DNA of 64,000 nt from Parastagonospora avenae f. sp. tritici 18332-5 (GCA_022559985.1 JAFJTR010000061.1:1-64000), one strand, 5' to 3'. Positions 11,671 through 23,299 are shown, counted from the stretch's first letter. The notes: generated from the sequence alone by a model not told the origin. Numbers and translations: made by a program.

Positions 11671-12738
11671 TTAACCTTTCAAAGCACGTGTAAGCGAGCG
11701 CTTCCTCATCCCTGAAGAGAATTGCCAACTTACAGAAACATTCGGGCCCTTTGCCTGATTCCTCACAGCATGCCACCACCCCATAGGAATATACAATCCG
11801 TCGCCTTTCTTCAACTCGACTTCAATGCCAAGAGTCTTCTCGCCCGTTTTTCCCTTGCCCCAAATCTCCTTTTCCAGCGCTGCCATCTCTTCTCCCTGCA
11901 TCATCTCCTCCCCCCTGATATTCGCCGATCCGTCCTTGTTGCCCAACCTCGCCTTCACATTCTCATACATCTCCTTTCCAATTTCCGGCCGCACAAGCCG
12001 CACCACCTTCTTCCCGCAAAGATGTATCAGTAGATTTGGATTCGGATCGCGATGTAGCGGCGTCTTACTGCCCTTTCCGCCCATCCACAAGCTCGACGCG
12101 TAGATGTCGCCTTTCCCCAGGATCTTCAGCATCTCGGGCGGCGGCAAGTCGTCCTGCAATTGCTGCGGCAACTCGCTCAACGGATGCTGTGCAAGATACA
12201 ACATACTCTCGGCTGCCTTCCCATTGGCCGCGCCCACGGTCGTCAAATATTCGAGCAGCAAGCTGAGCGGCGCATTGAAGCGCTCAAACATGTGTTTCTG
12301 AAACTGATCGATAGTCGTGCGCTCCAGCGGCACAATCGTGTCGCCGAATTGGCTGAGATACTCCATATTCAGCGACCGAATCTCGCTTAATGCCGCCTTC
12401 TCTTTGTGCACAAAGTAATCCTTGACTTTCCGTGTCGACGTGACCATCTTGCCCTTCTTCGTGACCACGGGCCCAGGCTCGGGTTCATCCCACGTCCTGC
12501 TCACGTCCTCAAACCACTTATCATACGCGGGGACATTCTTGAACAACCGCTTAAACCGCGCAGGAAGCTGTGCATTGAATCGCTCGGGTATGTTTTTCTC
12601 CGTGGTGTGGCATTTCGGGGATTCGAAGATTTTCTTGGGCTTTCCGCGGGGCGGCTTGGGTGTGTATATGTCTTCTGAGGCGCGCGCGATTTTGCGCATA
12701 TTCCGATTGGTGGCCATTCGTTCTACGAGTTTGGACAT
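11671..12738 (-). CDS. JmjC/cupin-like domain protein (putative Fe(II)/2-oxoglutarate oxygenase)
   Basis: Single exon, 355 residues. The C-terminal half reads as a cupin_8/JmjC fold. The proximal metal motif HRD is near residue 230 (TPLHRDPNPNLLIHLCGKK) and a distal His is near 320 (GLYIPMGWWHAVR). This arrangement fits Fe(II)/2-oxoglutarate-dependent hydroxylases or demethylases of the small HIF1AN/TYW5-like type; the substrate cannot be told. The first 100 residues are basic (RGKPKKIFESP) and may be a targeting or nucleic-acid-contact segment. It is divergent from prefoldin 5 with a 179-bp shared promoter and convergent with TBCE. Confidence 0.8.
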   Translation of the reverse strand: MSKLVERMATNRNMRKIARASEDIYTPKPPRGKPKKIFESPKCHTTEKNIPERFNAQLPARFKRLFKNVPAYDKWFEDVSRTWDEPEPGPVVTKKGKMVTSTRKVKDYFVHKEKAALSEIRSLNMEYLSQFGDTIVPLERTTIDQFQKHMFERFNAPLSLLLEYLTTVGAANGKAAESMLYLAQHPLSELPQQLQDDLPPPEMLKILGKGDIYASSLWMGGKGSKTPLHRDPNPNLLIHLCGKKVVRLVRPEIGKEMYENVKARLGNKDGSANIRGEEMMQGEEMAALEKEIWGKGKTGEKTLGIEVELKKGDGLYIPMGWWHAVRNQAKGPNVSVSWQFSSGMRKRSLTRALKG

Positions 12739-12917
12739 TGTGGCAGTTGGAGGCGGTATATGGGGAAGATCAGTCGCGGTGGCAAAAAATGTTGGAGACG
12801 CGCTCTCACGTTATTTTGGAGCTAACAATGGGAACTCGAGCTACCCCACGTCCCACTACTTCCTAACATTTCCTCACCAGCAACAACACCATACCCATAC
12901 ACTAGCCACTACTCACA
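12739..12917. promoter_or_regulatory. Short bidirectional promoter, JmjC protein / prefoldin 5
   Basis: Only 179 bp separate the two ATGs. The half next to prefoldin 5 carries pyrimidine- and CA-rich leader sequence. Both genes must share regulatory sequence or use very compact promoters. Confidence 0.45.
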
Positions 12918-13463
12918 ATGGCATCCCAACAGCAACAACAAGGCGGGCAAAGTAACATCCCCCCTCCACAGTTACCCGAATTTCTCAATTAACGCAACCC
13001 AGTCGACCTCGCCCAACTCCCCATCCCGCAACTCCGCGAACTAAAATCCCAACTCGACGCCGAACTCACCCACCTCTCCACATCCTTCCAATCGCTGCGC
13101 ACCGCCCAGTCCAAATTCCGCGACTGCATCGCCTCCCTAACTACCGCCTTCCCGCCCACGCCCCCCTCAACACCGCCCACACTGCTCGTCCCCCTAACGT
13201 CCTCGCTGTACGTGCCCGGCCACCTGACCGACCACTCGCACGTGCTCGTCGACGTAGGCACGGGCTTCTTCGTGGAGAAGGAGATTAGCGATGCGAAAGA
13301 TTTCTACGAGCGGAAAGTCAAGGATTTGGGCGAGAGTTTGAAGGATTTGGAGGGCGTGGTGGAGGGGAAAGCGAGGAATGTGCGGATGGTGGAGGAGGTT
13401 ATGAGGATTAAGGTTATGAATGCGCAGAGTCAGGAGGGGAAGGAGGGGGAGAGGAGTGGGTGA
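12918..13463 (+). CDS. GIM5: Prefoldin subunit 5 (Gim5)
   Basis: Two exons: 12918-12951 and 13003-13463, with a 51-nt intron. The frame closes at 164 residues. Exon 1 codes only MASQQQQQGGQ; without the intron the frame stops at codon 25. Exon 2 shows the alpha-prefoldin pattern: an N-terminal helix (LRELKSQLDAELTHL), a beta region (LTSSLYVPGHL, VLVDVGTGFFVEK) and a C-terminal helix, consistent with a coiled-coil subunit of the hexameric prefoldin. Prefoldin passes nascent actin and tubulin to the CCT chaperonin. It lies 1.3 kb from TBCE, which acts later in tubulin folding; the proximity may be chance. Confidence 0.92.
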
Positions 13464-14105
13464 AGAGATTTGGGAAGAAGTTAGGAGGGAATATCATGAT
13501 GGGAATGGGGTCACGCGACAGCCGCTTAACAGCCAAGGACATGGAGGACTCGTGGCAGGGAAGATGCCTCATTTGGAAATCACTCATAAGTGGTACTGTG
13601 ACCTATTGATCATGGAATCGCTCTTGTGTGCTCGAGAAGGCCAGAGATCGTGTCAGCGTGCATGAAAATCAAGGACGCCCATGAAGGATCGGTCAGAAAA
13701 TGAAAAGAAGCTCTGGTCATTGAATGGCCAAATGCAGGTCTGGTCGCTCGTAGGCTTGCAAACTCCACACTTATGCCTTGAATGTCTTCTGTGTGATGCG
13801 CCCTCTTCCGATACTGCTGAAGTGCCTAGTACATTCAGGCCGACGTAACTTGTCGAAGATGCCATGAATGCTCGAATTGGTGTGGCCTTGAGATGTAGGC
13901 GTGGTTAGCGGTTATGCAGAGCTAGATGAGGATGAGACATACTGTTATGGCGTGGTTTGAGGGCGTTGGTGTCGGCTGGGGTCGTTCGCGGGTGTGGTAC
14001 TGATACCAGAGTGTAATGCTACGGGTCACCATTACGCTGCTTCCGGGGCCCAGCCAGGTATGCTTGGGAGGTATGGGGGCCAGAGACGAACGGTTGTGAA
14101 CGGTT
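13464..14105. other. Intergenic, convergent 3' ends
   Basis: Lies between the stops of prefoldin 5 and the minus-strand gene at 14106. No gene, repeat or RNA recognised; expected to hold two 3' UTRs. Confidence 0.5.
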
Positions 14106-16325
14106 TTAGAGCTGAATACCCCCCTCATCTGTGACCGAGCTAACAATCTCCGACAGCTGGAGGAGACACTCCACCAGGATGCGAAGCCCATTGCCGACCG
14201 GAACATCGTCGTCGCTTTTGAGCTTCTTCAGGCCATTGCCAACGGGAATATCATCGTCGATCTTGAGCTTCTCCAGGACAATGTCCTCGGTATCTGCAGT
14301 ATAGGCCGACATCTGGCCGTTCTCGGGGAAGAAGTTCAAGATCGTGTCTCCCCAATCAGCACGGCGACCAACAGAGAGCTCTTCCAGCTCCGCGAGATGT
14401 CTAACCCACTCGGGGTGCCGGACAGCGAGGCCCCAGGCTGGCTTTTGCTGCTGCGGGTACCACATGGCGGTGAGCTCTACCTTATAGCAGGTGTCCTTGA
14501 GGCCAAAACAGTAGATGCTGTCGAGGCGGCCAGTGACCAGATGTCTCTTAACAGTCGGTGTTGAGTCCCATTCAGCGAAGCTTCCGGTGGAGGTGATGTC
14601 GTAGTTGCGCTTCATGTTGACGCTCTTCACAAAGCTGACCAGAATAGGCGGCACCGTCTTTGACGCAACAGGTTCTAGCGACTCCAGTGCGAAGTGCCAG
14701 CCACGGCTCCTGCTTCACATTAGTTACTTTCAAGTCGAATCACTAGCGAGATACATACTCTCCAAGCTCCAGCATGTTCACGTCCATATTCTTGACGGGC
14801 CCTGGCTGTCCGGGCTTCAATTTATAGAACATTGGCAAGCCCCTCTCATACTGTCCCTCCTCGTCGTTGGTCCAGTCGACCTGAACGAAATATAGAGACG
14901 AAGGCGGAGCAGCATTGTCCTTAGCTGTAGAATTCTGATTCAAAGGCACTGGGCGACCCGCATGGCGAGATGCTACCCGCGGCAGACTGATGGCGCTGTT
15001 TGGGTCGCGGAATACCCAAGTTCCCCGGAAAATGGGCCGGGTTTCAGGCAAGGAACTCGGGATGTATCCATAGTATGCAGCAGACCTCGTCGGCTCCAGG
15101 ACGTCGGCCCTGGCCATAAGCCGATGAAGAATGCGATAACCGAACTCATCGTTCGCGAGCCTACGTCCTCAGTCAGTACAGCGTGATGAAACAAGCTTAT
15201 GTAATTACCACTTCTTAACGTCCAGTGCAATGGGTCCATTGATATTCTTCAGGAACGTGTCCTTCGAAAAGGTTTGGCCAAGTTTCTCATCGCTCACATC
15301 TTTAGAGCTGAGCGCGAGACATCCTAGACGGACCACAAAATCATACGAACCCTTCTTGTGTCGGACGCCATCGAGTCCTTGCTTGACAGCATTTTGAATG
15401 CCCGTTAAGTGTTTCTCAGCCACAAATTCCTGGCGAAAACTGCCAGGCTCGTCCATCATATGAGAGGGAAGTAGGCGCGGCACAACTTTGTCGTTATGGT
15501 TTGGCCACCACGGCTCATCCTGTTGGAGTTCGACATCGATTCCCTCGCGCTCGTCCAGGATGACGTTGTAGGCATCTTGTATGCCAGAAGCATCTATGCG
15601 CACCTGATCAAGCAGCGCATGCAAGTGGTCCTTTGCTAATGCTACCTCGACGTATTGGTGCCCGGCAATTTCGATATGCCACATGCCAGCATTGTTCTGC
15701 TGCAGTGTCAACCATACCTTGTCCTGCATGCGAAGGTTGTCGAGGCGTTCGAGCTTGCCGCCGAATACGTCTCGAGGGGTAAGTGCCTCATCGCTGAGAA
15801 CAGCCGGCCAGTCTACGACGTCCTAGCATATTTTGTGAGCTCAGTCATTGATTAGCAGGTTTTTGGTGAACATACGAAGTGGCCGGGCGCATCTGCATCG
15901 GCTTGCGCAGGGATTGGGCCCCTGTAGAGCTGCTTACGTGTGTTCTCTAGCTCTTCCACCTTGTTGTAATACCACTTGTCGTAGTTGTAGGCTGGGATCT
16001 TTCCCCAAGCTGAGGCGGCCATGGCTTTTGTGTGCGCATTTGAGATCCAATGGTTGATGCGACCAGTGGCTTTCTCCACACAGGTGGCAGCGCCATAGAT
16101 GTCGAAGGACTTGATCATGCCCTGGTCCCAATGAGGGACAACATGGCAGTTGGTATCTACTTTGAGGTCATGGACAATAGTGTCACGCTCTCGTGCAAGC
16201 GTCTGACGACGGTACTCAGTTGGAACGGGAATGACCTTGTTTGGCTTCTTGCCAATGAATGCAGCTAGGTCGATAAGCGGAGCCGACGCTGGAGCGTTCC
16301 AGACGGTCGGTTTCTCTGTACTCAT
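14106..16325 (-). CDS. Conserved fungal protein of unknown function (689 aa)
   Basis: Four exons: 16325-15876, 15822-15209, 15160-14759, 14709-14106. The three introns are 53, 48 and 49 nt, each with clean GT/AG ends, and the frame closes at 689 residues, so the gene is clearly real. It begins MSTEKPTVWNAPASAPLIDL. I cannot name the domain with confidence; it resembles large uncharacterised ascomycete proteins (possibly the DUF7905 group, from memory). There is no signal peptide, membrane helix or obvious catalytic motif. Segments with alternating charged and hydrophobic residues suggest a globular cytosolic or nuclear protein. A 45-bp in-frame tandem duplication lies near the C-terminus. Confidence 0.75.
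14188..14277 (-). repeat. In-frame 45-bp tandem duplication
   Basis: Two adjacent 45-bp units (14188-14232 and 14233-14277) code for 15 residues each, of the form L-x-K-L-K-x-D-D-D-(I/V)-P-V-G-N-G. The units differ mostly at synonymous or conservative positions. Confidence 0.85.
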
Positions 16326-17386
16326 GGCGAAGTTGATGATTGGGCAGGTGCAGGTGTTTGTTGCTCGCGGCAGGTGCGTGGGATGCAAGCAAAATGGGCG
16401 CCAAGACCGCTGCCGTTCGTCTCTCAACAACGGCAGCGGAAGGTACGACAGACCGATGTGATATCAGAGAGAACTCCCGTTTTGAGGAAGACAGATTATC
16501 GAAGTGTATGGAACAAAAATGCTTCTTTACGGAGGCCTGTCTTTCCTTGCGAAGACGATTCGACAGGGCTGAATGCAGCCACGTCGCAAGTGGGCTTTGT
16601 TCGAGTGTCATAGAACAGAGGCTGATTGCAGGAAAGACGAGAACCGAGAAATTGATTGCAGAGAAGCAGGCGGCCATGGAGACAGCAATGAAAGCAAATA
16701 AATCAGTGAGGTACGGATTGAAGCTCAGGCAAGACGCTGTGCCTCGACTAGACGGTGAAAATGCGGTATTACCTGAACCTTGGAAAGCTGTATTGACTTG
16801 ATGTGTATGCCTAGCGCGAAACTCCGGACTTTTACCTGCTGATGACGCGCTGGATGATGGAAGTGAGTGTAACGCGCTTCAGGAATTGCGCATAGCACCA
16901 GACTGAGACCCCATCCATATGCCACACACAGCAATAAATACGCGGGGGTACGGCAAACATGTATCATTCCTACGTAACTCCCAAAGGTCACGACCAGTGG
17001 CATTCTCCTCAGAGCGTCGAATGTTTCAGCATGGCCCTTCATGCTGACTTACGGAGAGTCTACACATGAGCACATGCAACGGCTAGAACTAGGTCTAGAA
17101 ACCCCAATAACGAATGTTTGACAGATACGATGCAAGAACAATGGTAGATGACACACTTGATGAGGACAGCACATGTTGATGAAGTTGGAGAAGCTAGTCG
17201 ACACGTGACCGCGGGCGGCGAAAGTGCACCTCCGATCGATTTTCCGTGAACATCAACATTATCTGAACAGTGTGAAGCTGCCCGCGTCCCACCGCTCACA
17301 CCACTAATTTCAGTACTGCCAGTACTGCAGTATTGATCGCGAAGCCTCTTATTGCAGATATCGCGTCAATTGACTTCTTCCACAAA
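16326..17386. other. Divergent intergenic region (1.06 kb)
   Basis: Separates the starts of the unknown-function gene and uL23m. Short frames are present on both strands but none is protein-like. Presumed promoters only. Confidence 0.45.
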
Positions 17387-18105
17387 ATGGACGCCATACC
17401 GATCACGAAGAAGCTCATAGCTTTCGGGAGCAAGAAGATCTATCTGTAAGTCTCACAAGCAAGCAATTATGGCTGCATACTAATAAGCCATGCAGTCCTA
17501 AATTCACAGTCGCCCTCATCCGAACACCAAGACTTTCTCCATACCATGCGCGCTTCCTCGTCCCGCTCGACTTCTCAAAGTACGACCTCCGCGACTACCT
17601 CTACCACGCCTACAACGTCAAATGCTTCAACGTCCGCTCGTTTGTAAAACAAATGCCCGTGCGCGACACACAAGCACAACCCCGACACTTCTTCCGTCCC
17701 GATTCGAAGAAATACATGACCGTCGAGATGGAGCAGCCCTTTGTGTGGCCCGAGATCCCAGACCTCGCACCGTGGGGCAAGGCAGAGCGCCAGAAGGAGA
17801 CGGATGCATCTGTTGAAGCGAGCGGGGCAGCTGACCCAAATAAACAAAGAGACGCAGCCAGGATATTGCGGAAGCAGGCGGAGATGCTGCTTAAGAAGCA
17901 GGACCCGGAGGCGGATGCGGCTATCGAGAGGAAGAAGAAAGCAGGCCTTGCGCTTAGCCGATCGGAGCAACACAAGGAGGACAAGAGGATAGAGAGGGAA
18001 GCGCGGGTACAGAGGTTGTCGGCACTAAAGGTGTGGGAGGAAGCGAGAACGGACAAGATAGTGGACAGCGATGATGTCCTTACACGGCCTAAAGTCAAGG
18101 TCTGA
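17387..18105 (+). CDS. Mitochondrial large-subunit ribosomal protein uL23m (Mrp20 family)
   Basis: Two exons: 17387-17445 and 17496-18105, with a 50-nt intron (GTAAGT donor, ACTAAT branch). The frame closes at 222 residues. The N-terminal part has the uL23 pattern: FTVALIRTPRLSPYHARFLVP, DLRDYLYHAYNVKCFNVRSF, then the RPDSKKYMTVEM strand. The basic, coiled C-terminal extension (ARILRKQAEMLLKKQ, KEDKRIEREARVQRL) is typical of the fungal mitochondrial form. uL23m sits at the polypeptide exit of the mitoribosome. Confidence 0.9.
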
Positions 18106-18401
18106 GGCTAGTCGTATCGACTTTGTACAATTCAATTGTATCATATTAACGGTATGGGTTGCTCAGCTCACCTTGACTTACCATGGTGACAGCCGACCTA
18201 GGAAGGCATAGCAGTTTTGGTAATACCGCTGGTAAGGACAGCCCATAATCGGAGCGCAGCTTCACCGCACGCCCCGACCCATCACAACTGAAGGCTACTA
18301 CTGGTGCAAAGCACGCTTACATTGTCTTCATCTCTTAACGAGTCCTTTAGATGGTTAAAATAGTACCAACGACATGCGTCGAGAGTATCCTCGATGCCCA
18401 A

Positions 18402-19603
18402 TCACCTAATCTTGTTTGCCCACTCGCGTACCTCCGCCACAAACATTTCTGGTTTCTCCCAAGCCGCAAAGTGCCCACCGCTATCTGTCTCCTTCCAATA
18501 CACAATATTCTTATAGTGCTTTTCACACCATTCCCTCGGACTATACGAATTGTCGCCGCCGAACCAACTCACGCCAACTGGTAAATCAATCTGCCAGCTG
18601 GTCAAATTGATATGGCGATTCTCCCAGTAGAATCGAGCAGACGATGTTGCAGAGTTGGTCAGCCAGTACAACATGATGGTGTCGAGCATCTCGTCTTTAC
18701 TGAAGACAGTCTCCACATCTCCATCATGGTGCGACCAATCCTCGAGCTTTTCGTAGATCCAGGCAGCTTGTCCGACAGGTGAGTCAGCCAGGCCATAGCC
18801 AAGTGTCTGCGGCCTCGTCGACTGCTGCAGGAGATATCCGCGGAAACCTGTGACCTCCCTCCGACGATCAAAATGCAGCGCTCTTTCCTCCCCTGATTTA
18901 TTTTGGGTAGGGGTTTGCGCTTCTTTCTGCAAAACACATCAGCATCAAGCACACACTCCGGAAAGGAGATTCTTACCTTGACATCGAAATATATCGAATT
19001 AAAATGCACACTTCTCAGCCCCTTGGGCGCCTGATTCCCCAAACTCGCAGTAACAAGCGCCCCCCAATCCCCTCCCTGCGCCACCCATCCCCCATCCGCA
19101 TACCCCAACCGCTCCATCAACATACCCCACGCCTTCGCCACGCGCCGGTGATCCCACCCCGTCTCCGTCGGCTTCCCCGAAAACCCATATCCAGGCAGCG
19201 CAGGAACAACCAAATGAAACGCGTCCTTGCCGTCTAGCGGATCGACAAACTTGTCAACAACATGTTTAAATTCCAGCACCGAGCCTGGCCAGCCGTGCGT
19301 GAGGAGCATGGGCAGAGCAACCTCATGCTTCGAGCGTATGTGGATGAAGTAGATATCCACGCCATCGATAGTGGTCGTGAATTGCGGGTACGAATTGAGA
19401 AGTGCTTCGCAACGGCGCCAATTATATTTGTTTTGCCAATACTCGCATAGTTCTTGGATTGTAGCGAGGGGCACGCCTTGGGTTAAGTCGCTGACTACCT
19501 CTTTGTTGGGCCAGCGGGTCAGTCGAAGACGCGTCTGCAAGTCATCGAGAGCGGATTGCGGGATTGAGAGGGTGAAGGGGTGGATGGATTCGGATGGTGA
19601 CAT
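18402..19603 (-). CDS. Alpha/beta-hydrolase epoxide hydrolase (EHN-domain type)
   Basis: Two exons: 19603-18977 and 18926-18402, with a 50-nt intron. The frame closes at 383 residues. It starts with the EHN-type N-terminal region (HPFTLSIPQSALDDLQTRL, RLTRWP). The core has the oxyanion motif HGWPGS near residue 105, the nucleophile Asp in QGGDWGALV near 180, and the catalytic His in GGHFAAWE near the C-terminus. Members hydrolyse epoxides to diols in detoxification or secondary metabolism; no signal peptide or membrane anchor is visible, so a cytosolic enzyme is likely. It is convergent with uL23m. Confidence 0.88.
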
Positions 19604-19799
19604 TGTGCTGGATGTTTCTTGATGGATGTTTTAGAGGTACCTCGCGTCAAGGCGACTTGCTTGTTGTCGAACCAAGGGGCTAGATATATGATTTGCATAG
19701 GTACCTTGGTAACTACGAAGTGTAGTGGTAGTTGCTTACTAATTGCGGTTGCTGAGTAATTGTACACCCGAGTAAGTTATGTACCCCGCGCCGTCTTAG

Positions 19800-21072
19800 C
19801 TGGGGGATCCGGACTTCATCATCCCCTTGATTGTCAGCTCCCTCTAGTCCGTCGGTAGTGCCAAAAGCGAATATCAGGAGCTCATCAGGGAGTTCTAGTC
19901 ACTCGAGACAGCCTTGTGCCATCTCGATAAACTCGAAAGTGCTTCCGCTGGCCGAAACACGATTGAGCCGATCAAATGTGCCGCGTTGAGTTACCGCCTT
20001 CCACTCGAGGGTTTCCTGTCCAAGATACAAAAATACGAGGCGTCGTTGGGTATATGGGGTCGAGGTAATGTGGGCAAAGCAGCGACAGACAAGCTGTGCT
20101 GGACCTTTAGAGAAAAGGATGAGATCCAGCGATTACAGACCTATCTCAACATCCACATTGGCACTATCAACATGGTGCTCGCACGGGAGGGTCTTGAGCG
20201 AATGGATCTGCATGAGAAGAAAGTTGAAGAGAGTGCACTGCAGGTCCACAAAAGTTAGATAGTGCGCATGCCGCTCTCCAGAACATCCAGCAGGATGCCG
20301 CAGGACAAGCTGTAATCCTTCGCACGATGCACTCGATGCTCGGCAATATTTATAAAGTTGTTTGCGGCGAGGTCAAGACTTCCTTACAGCAGTTTACTCA
20401 GGTTGTTAACACAGTTTGGTGAGTCGCCACTTTGAGAGATCATTGATTTCGGGCATAGACTGATTCCCACTCGGCGTCTCCACGCAACAAATCTTCACTG
20501 TCGTGCTAGAAATCCGCGACTCGACGTACACTGTCGACACGCGATTCACATATTTGTAGGCGCCGTTCTAAGTGGAGGATGCGCTTGACTTTGTGTATCC
20601 CATCCCTTCAGAGTGGCCTTGGGATGAGGTGGTGAATGTCTTGCGTTACAAGTTTCGAGAAGGTCCTGGAGCCAGCGCTGTCCGCAGAGGAGACTTTGAG
20701 CTTTGCAAGACAAAGAAGAGATCAGAGATCATCACATCAACGTCTCGTCTATTGCCGGGTACGGCGATTACGATGGCCGTCATGTTCGCCACAGAACTTA
20801 CGAACCGTGGTCTATGTTGCCCAATCGGTCACTGCGGTTCCTCCAATATAGTAGCTTACCCTGGTGGTGGTTTCAAGTGGTATGTGGTGTGTCTCTGTTT
20901 CATAGCGTGTCAACCTGACCTGAAAATGAGTAGCTCTGATTGTGATGTCTGGTTTGATGAAGCTTCGAGGAAGGAAAACATCACGGATGCCTCAGCCTCA
21001 AAATCCTCGTGTCCAACTCATAGCTGCAGCCCTTTAGCTACGATAGTTCTCGAAGTTAGATCTCGGTGGTAA
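19800..21072 (+). pseudogene. Degenerate ULD-type ubiquitin-like domain protein gene
   Basis: Fragments read in order as one protein of a large ascomycete family that I recognise by its ubiquitin-like region (VEDALDFVYPIPSEW, then RYKFREGPGASAVRRGDFEL). Lesions: in-frame TAG at 19845-19847 and 19896-19898; a frameshift near 20254-20262; TAG at 20557-20559 and TAA at 20569-20571, both interrupting a segment that would read x-A-P-F-x-V-E-D-A-L. An intron donor GTGAGT is visible at 20419 but the expected acceptor reads CGG instead of CAG near 20475. A second intron (about 20878-20934) leads to the CSDCDVWFDEAS tail. The limits are approximate, and the start is not determinable. Family function is unknown. 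Confidence 0.75.
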
Positions 21073-21818
21073 GGTGACCAGAAACACTGGAATTATGCTG
21101 ACTGTCAGCACTTTAGCCGCTCTTGCTATAATATCTTGTACGATCAACTCAGTGAAGACACAGACTTGAGAAACGTAAGGGTGGTTCTTACATATTTACC
21201 TAATGACAGAGCCGCCAACGACTTTAAGCCACTGATGTACTCACCACGGATCGCAAGAAGGATTCAGTGACAGGAGGAAAAGATTTTCAGGTCGAAGCGC
21301 AAATACTGGATTGCAGGGCTTGATCGAATTCGTAGTAAAGCAGCCATTTGAGTTTCCACGAGTTGTTTATCATGCTCTTACAGAAAAGCAAGCATGTTTG
21401 GCGCGGGAAAAAAAACGAAAAAATCACCCACAGAAACTGTATGATCACTTGATTCTTTTGGGCATGGAAACACATACAGGGCCCAAGGATCGGTGTTTAT
21501 AGCCACGGAATGGTAGATATGCTCTTTCAAGACTGTAGTAGGATAAGTTGATAGAAATGCTCGAGGCGATGACTAAAACAATGAACCGTGTCACCGTTCT
21601 TGCTAAAGACAAGGCAGGAAGCGCAGGGTGTGACCACACCATAATTTCGAGCGGTAAAGTGAAAGGGAACCACACTAAAAGCTCTCGAGCTCTGCGGCGA
21701 CGTTCGACCCGCCACACACTAAACCCCGACTACAACTGCTCCTCTGCCTCCTTCGTCACCGCCTTCAACTCACAGCCCTACCCGATTGGCCTTGTCCACG
21801 TTGCAAATACAACGACCC
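21073..21818. other. Intergenic region
   Basis: No gene recognised. A plus-strand frame at 21548-21826 ends just inside the next gene and shows no domain; probably chance. Confidence 0.45.
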
Positions 21819-22292
21819 ATGGGTAAATACAACAACGAGCCAGAGATGACGCGCCTCGAGGAGCTAGAGCTCCAACGCGGACTACGAACCCTTGTTCACG
21901 GTATTTAGCTCGTAGTTTCAACCTCTATCGCGCTTTTACTAAAGTCTACAGACTACGTCAACACCCTCTACCCCTCCCTCAACGGCACCGCCATCCTCAT
22001 CGGCCGCCACGCCGCCACCATCCCCTCGGGTGAGCGCAAGCGCGGCGGACGTGAAGAGTTCATCATGATCCGCGCCATCGCCTATCTGGACGCCGATAAA
22101 GCGACGTGGAAGATGGTTGCGCAGAGTAGTAAGGCGCAGTACGGCATCATCCCGGCACTGCAGGAGTTTAGCAAGGATCTGGAGAGGGAGATGGCGAGCA
22201 TGGCGGATAATGGAGGCAAGAGGAAGAGGAGTGGATTGTTTTGGGAGGACGACTTCTATGGCGAAGAGAGGGAGAAGAGGGTTAGGGAATGA
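21819..22292 (+). CDS. Small hypothetical protein (140 aa)
   Basis: Two exons: 21819-21900 and 21952-22292, with a 51-nt intron (ACTAA branch, CTACAG acceptor). The frame closes at 140 residues. It starts MGKYNNEPEMTRLEELELQ and continues with YVNTLYPSLNGTAILIGRH, a charged middle and a basic KKRSGLFWEDDFYGEE-type tail. I do not recognise the family. The splice sites, a third-position GC bias and a coherent charged and hydrophobic pattern support a real gene. It is soluble, with no signal peptide or membrane helix. It lies between two wrecked genes. Confidence 0.6.
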
Positions 22293-23299
22293 GATGGGGG
22301 ATTAGGTGGATGACGGGCTTGGCCTGTGAGACATGATGGATTGGATGTGTAATCAAGTGGTTAATTAGATACTACGACTGTGTGTATACACTCAGTTTGA
22401 CCTAAGGGGGGCACCCACGCGCAATGAGCTTTGAAATTGTGATTGCTAATTTGTCAGCCGTCGCACCCTCCTACCAGGGGCCAGCAAAATTCCTGCCTGC
22501 CTTCGTGCAACAGATAAGATAGCCCAGGCATATTAAAAAATCTCTACCTCTTTTAGACAGAGTGTCTTATAGCTGCGTATACATCTAGGCTTCTTAACAG
22601 TTTCATAAGCGTGCTCTAAAAGACTGTTAGGTAATGACACGTAGGTGCAGAGCGGACACAAATTTTGCCGCTACCTGGTGCTCCTTCACTTTCGACCCCT
22701 GCAGGTAATGCGGCGCTAGTCACTAGCCTCCCACACACATCGTTGCTACAGACGTGACCCTCACCTTTCAAGTCCACACAAGCTCTTCCTCACTGCTCAA
22801 CCGGCAGAGCATTTCCTCGCTGCTCAATTGACGACGTCCTTCACAATATCGCCACTGGCACCAGGTGCAGTAATAATTCGTGCGCACTGTACCCTACGAT
22901 CCTGAGCAATATCTACGAAGTAAGTTCTATTTGGTTAAGCTGTTTAAACTTGAGGTTGTTTCACCTTTTTGAAATGTACTAATCAGCTGTTCAGTTCATC
23001 CAGGCTTATATGTAAGATTGTTGGTAGGCCTTGTAGCACTAGTGCTGAAAGTGAAATAACTCTAACTGCATTGTATTCGATTGATCTATCTCCCTACCTG
23101 AGGGTGCTATGGAGGTGTATATGATCTGATTCGAGTACGGCCGAAGTAGGATCGAGTCGGCTGTTGGACATCATTGGGCGGCCGACGTACCTGCTGGTAC
23201 GCATGATCCTACAAAGATAGCATTTGCTCTCTAATAGTAAGGTGAGTCGCGACAGAGCGCGCACAAATTATTTCAGCACCTGATGCTAATACAGCCAAG
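22293..23299. other. Intergenic region (1.0 kb)
   Basis: No gene recognised. A 15-bp imperfect direct repeat occurs at 22786-22800 and 22813-22827 (one mismatch). Confidence 0.5.
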
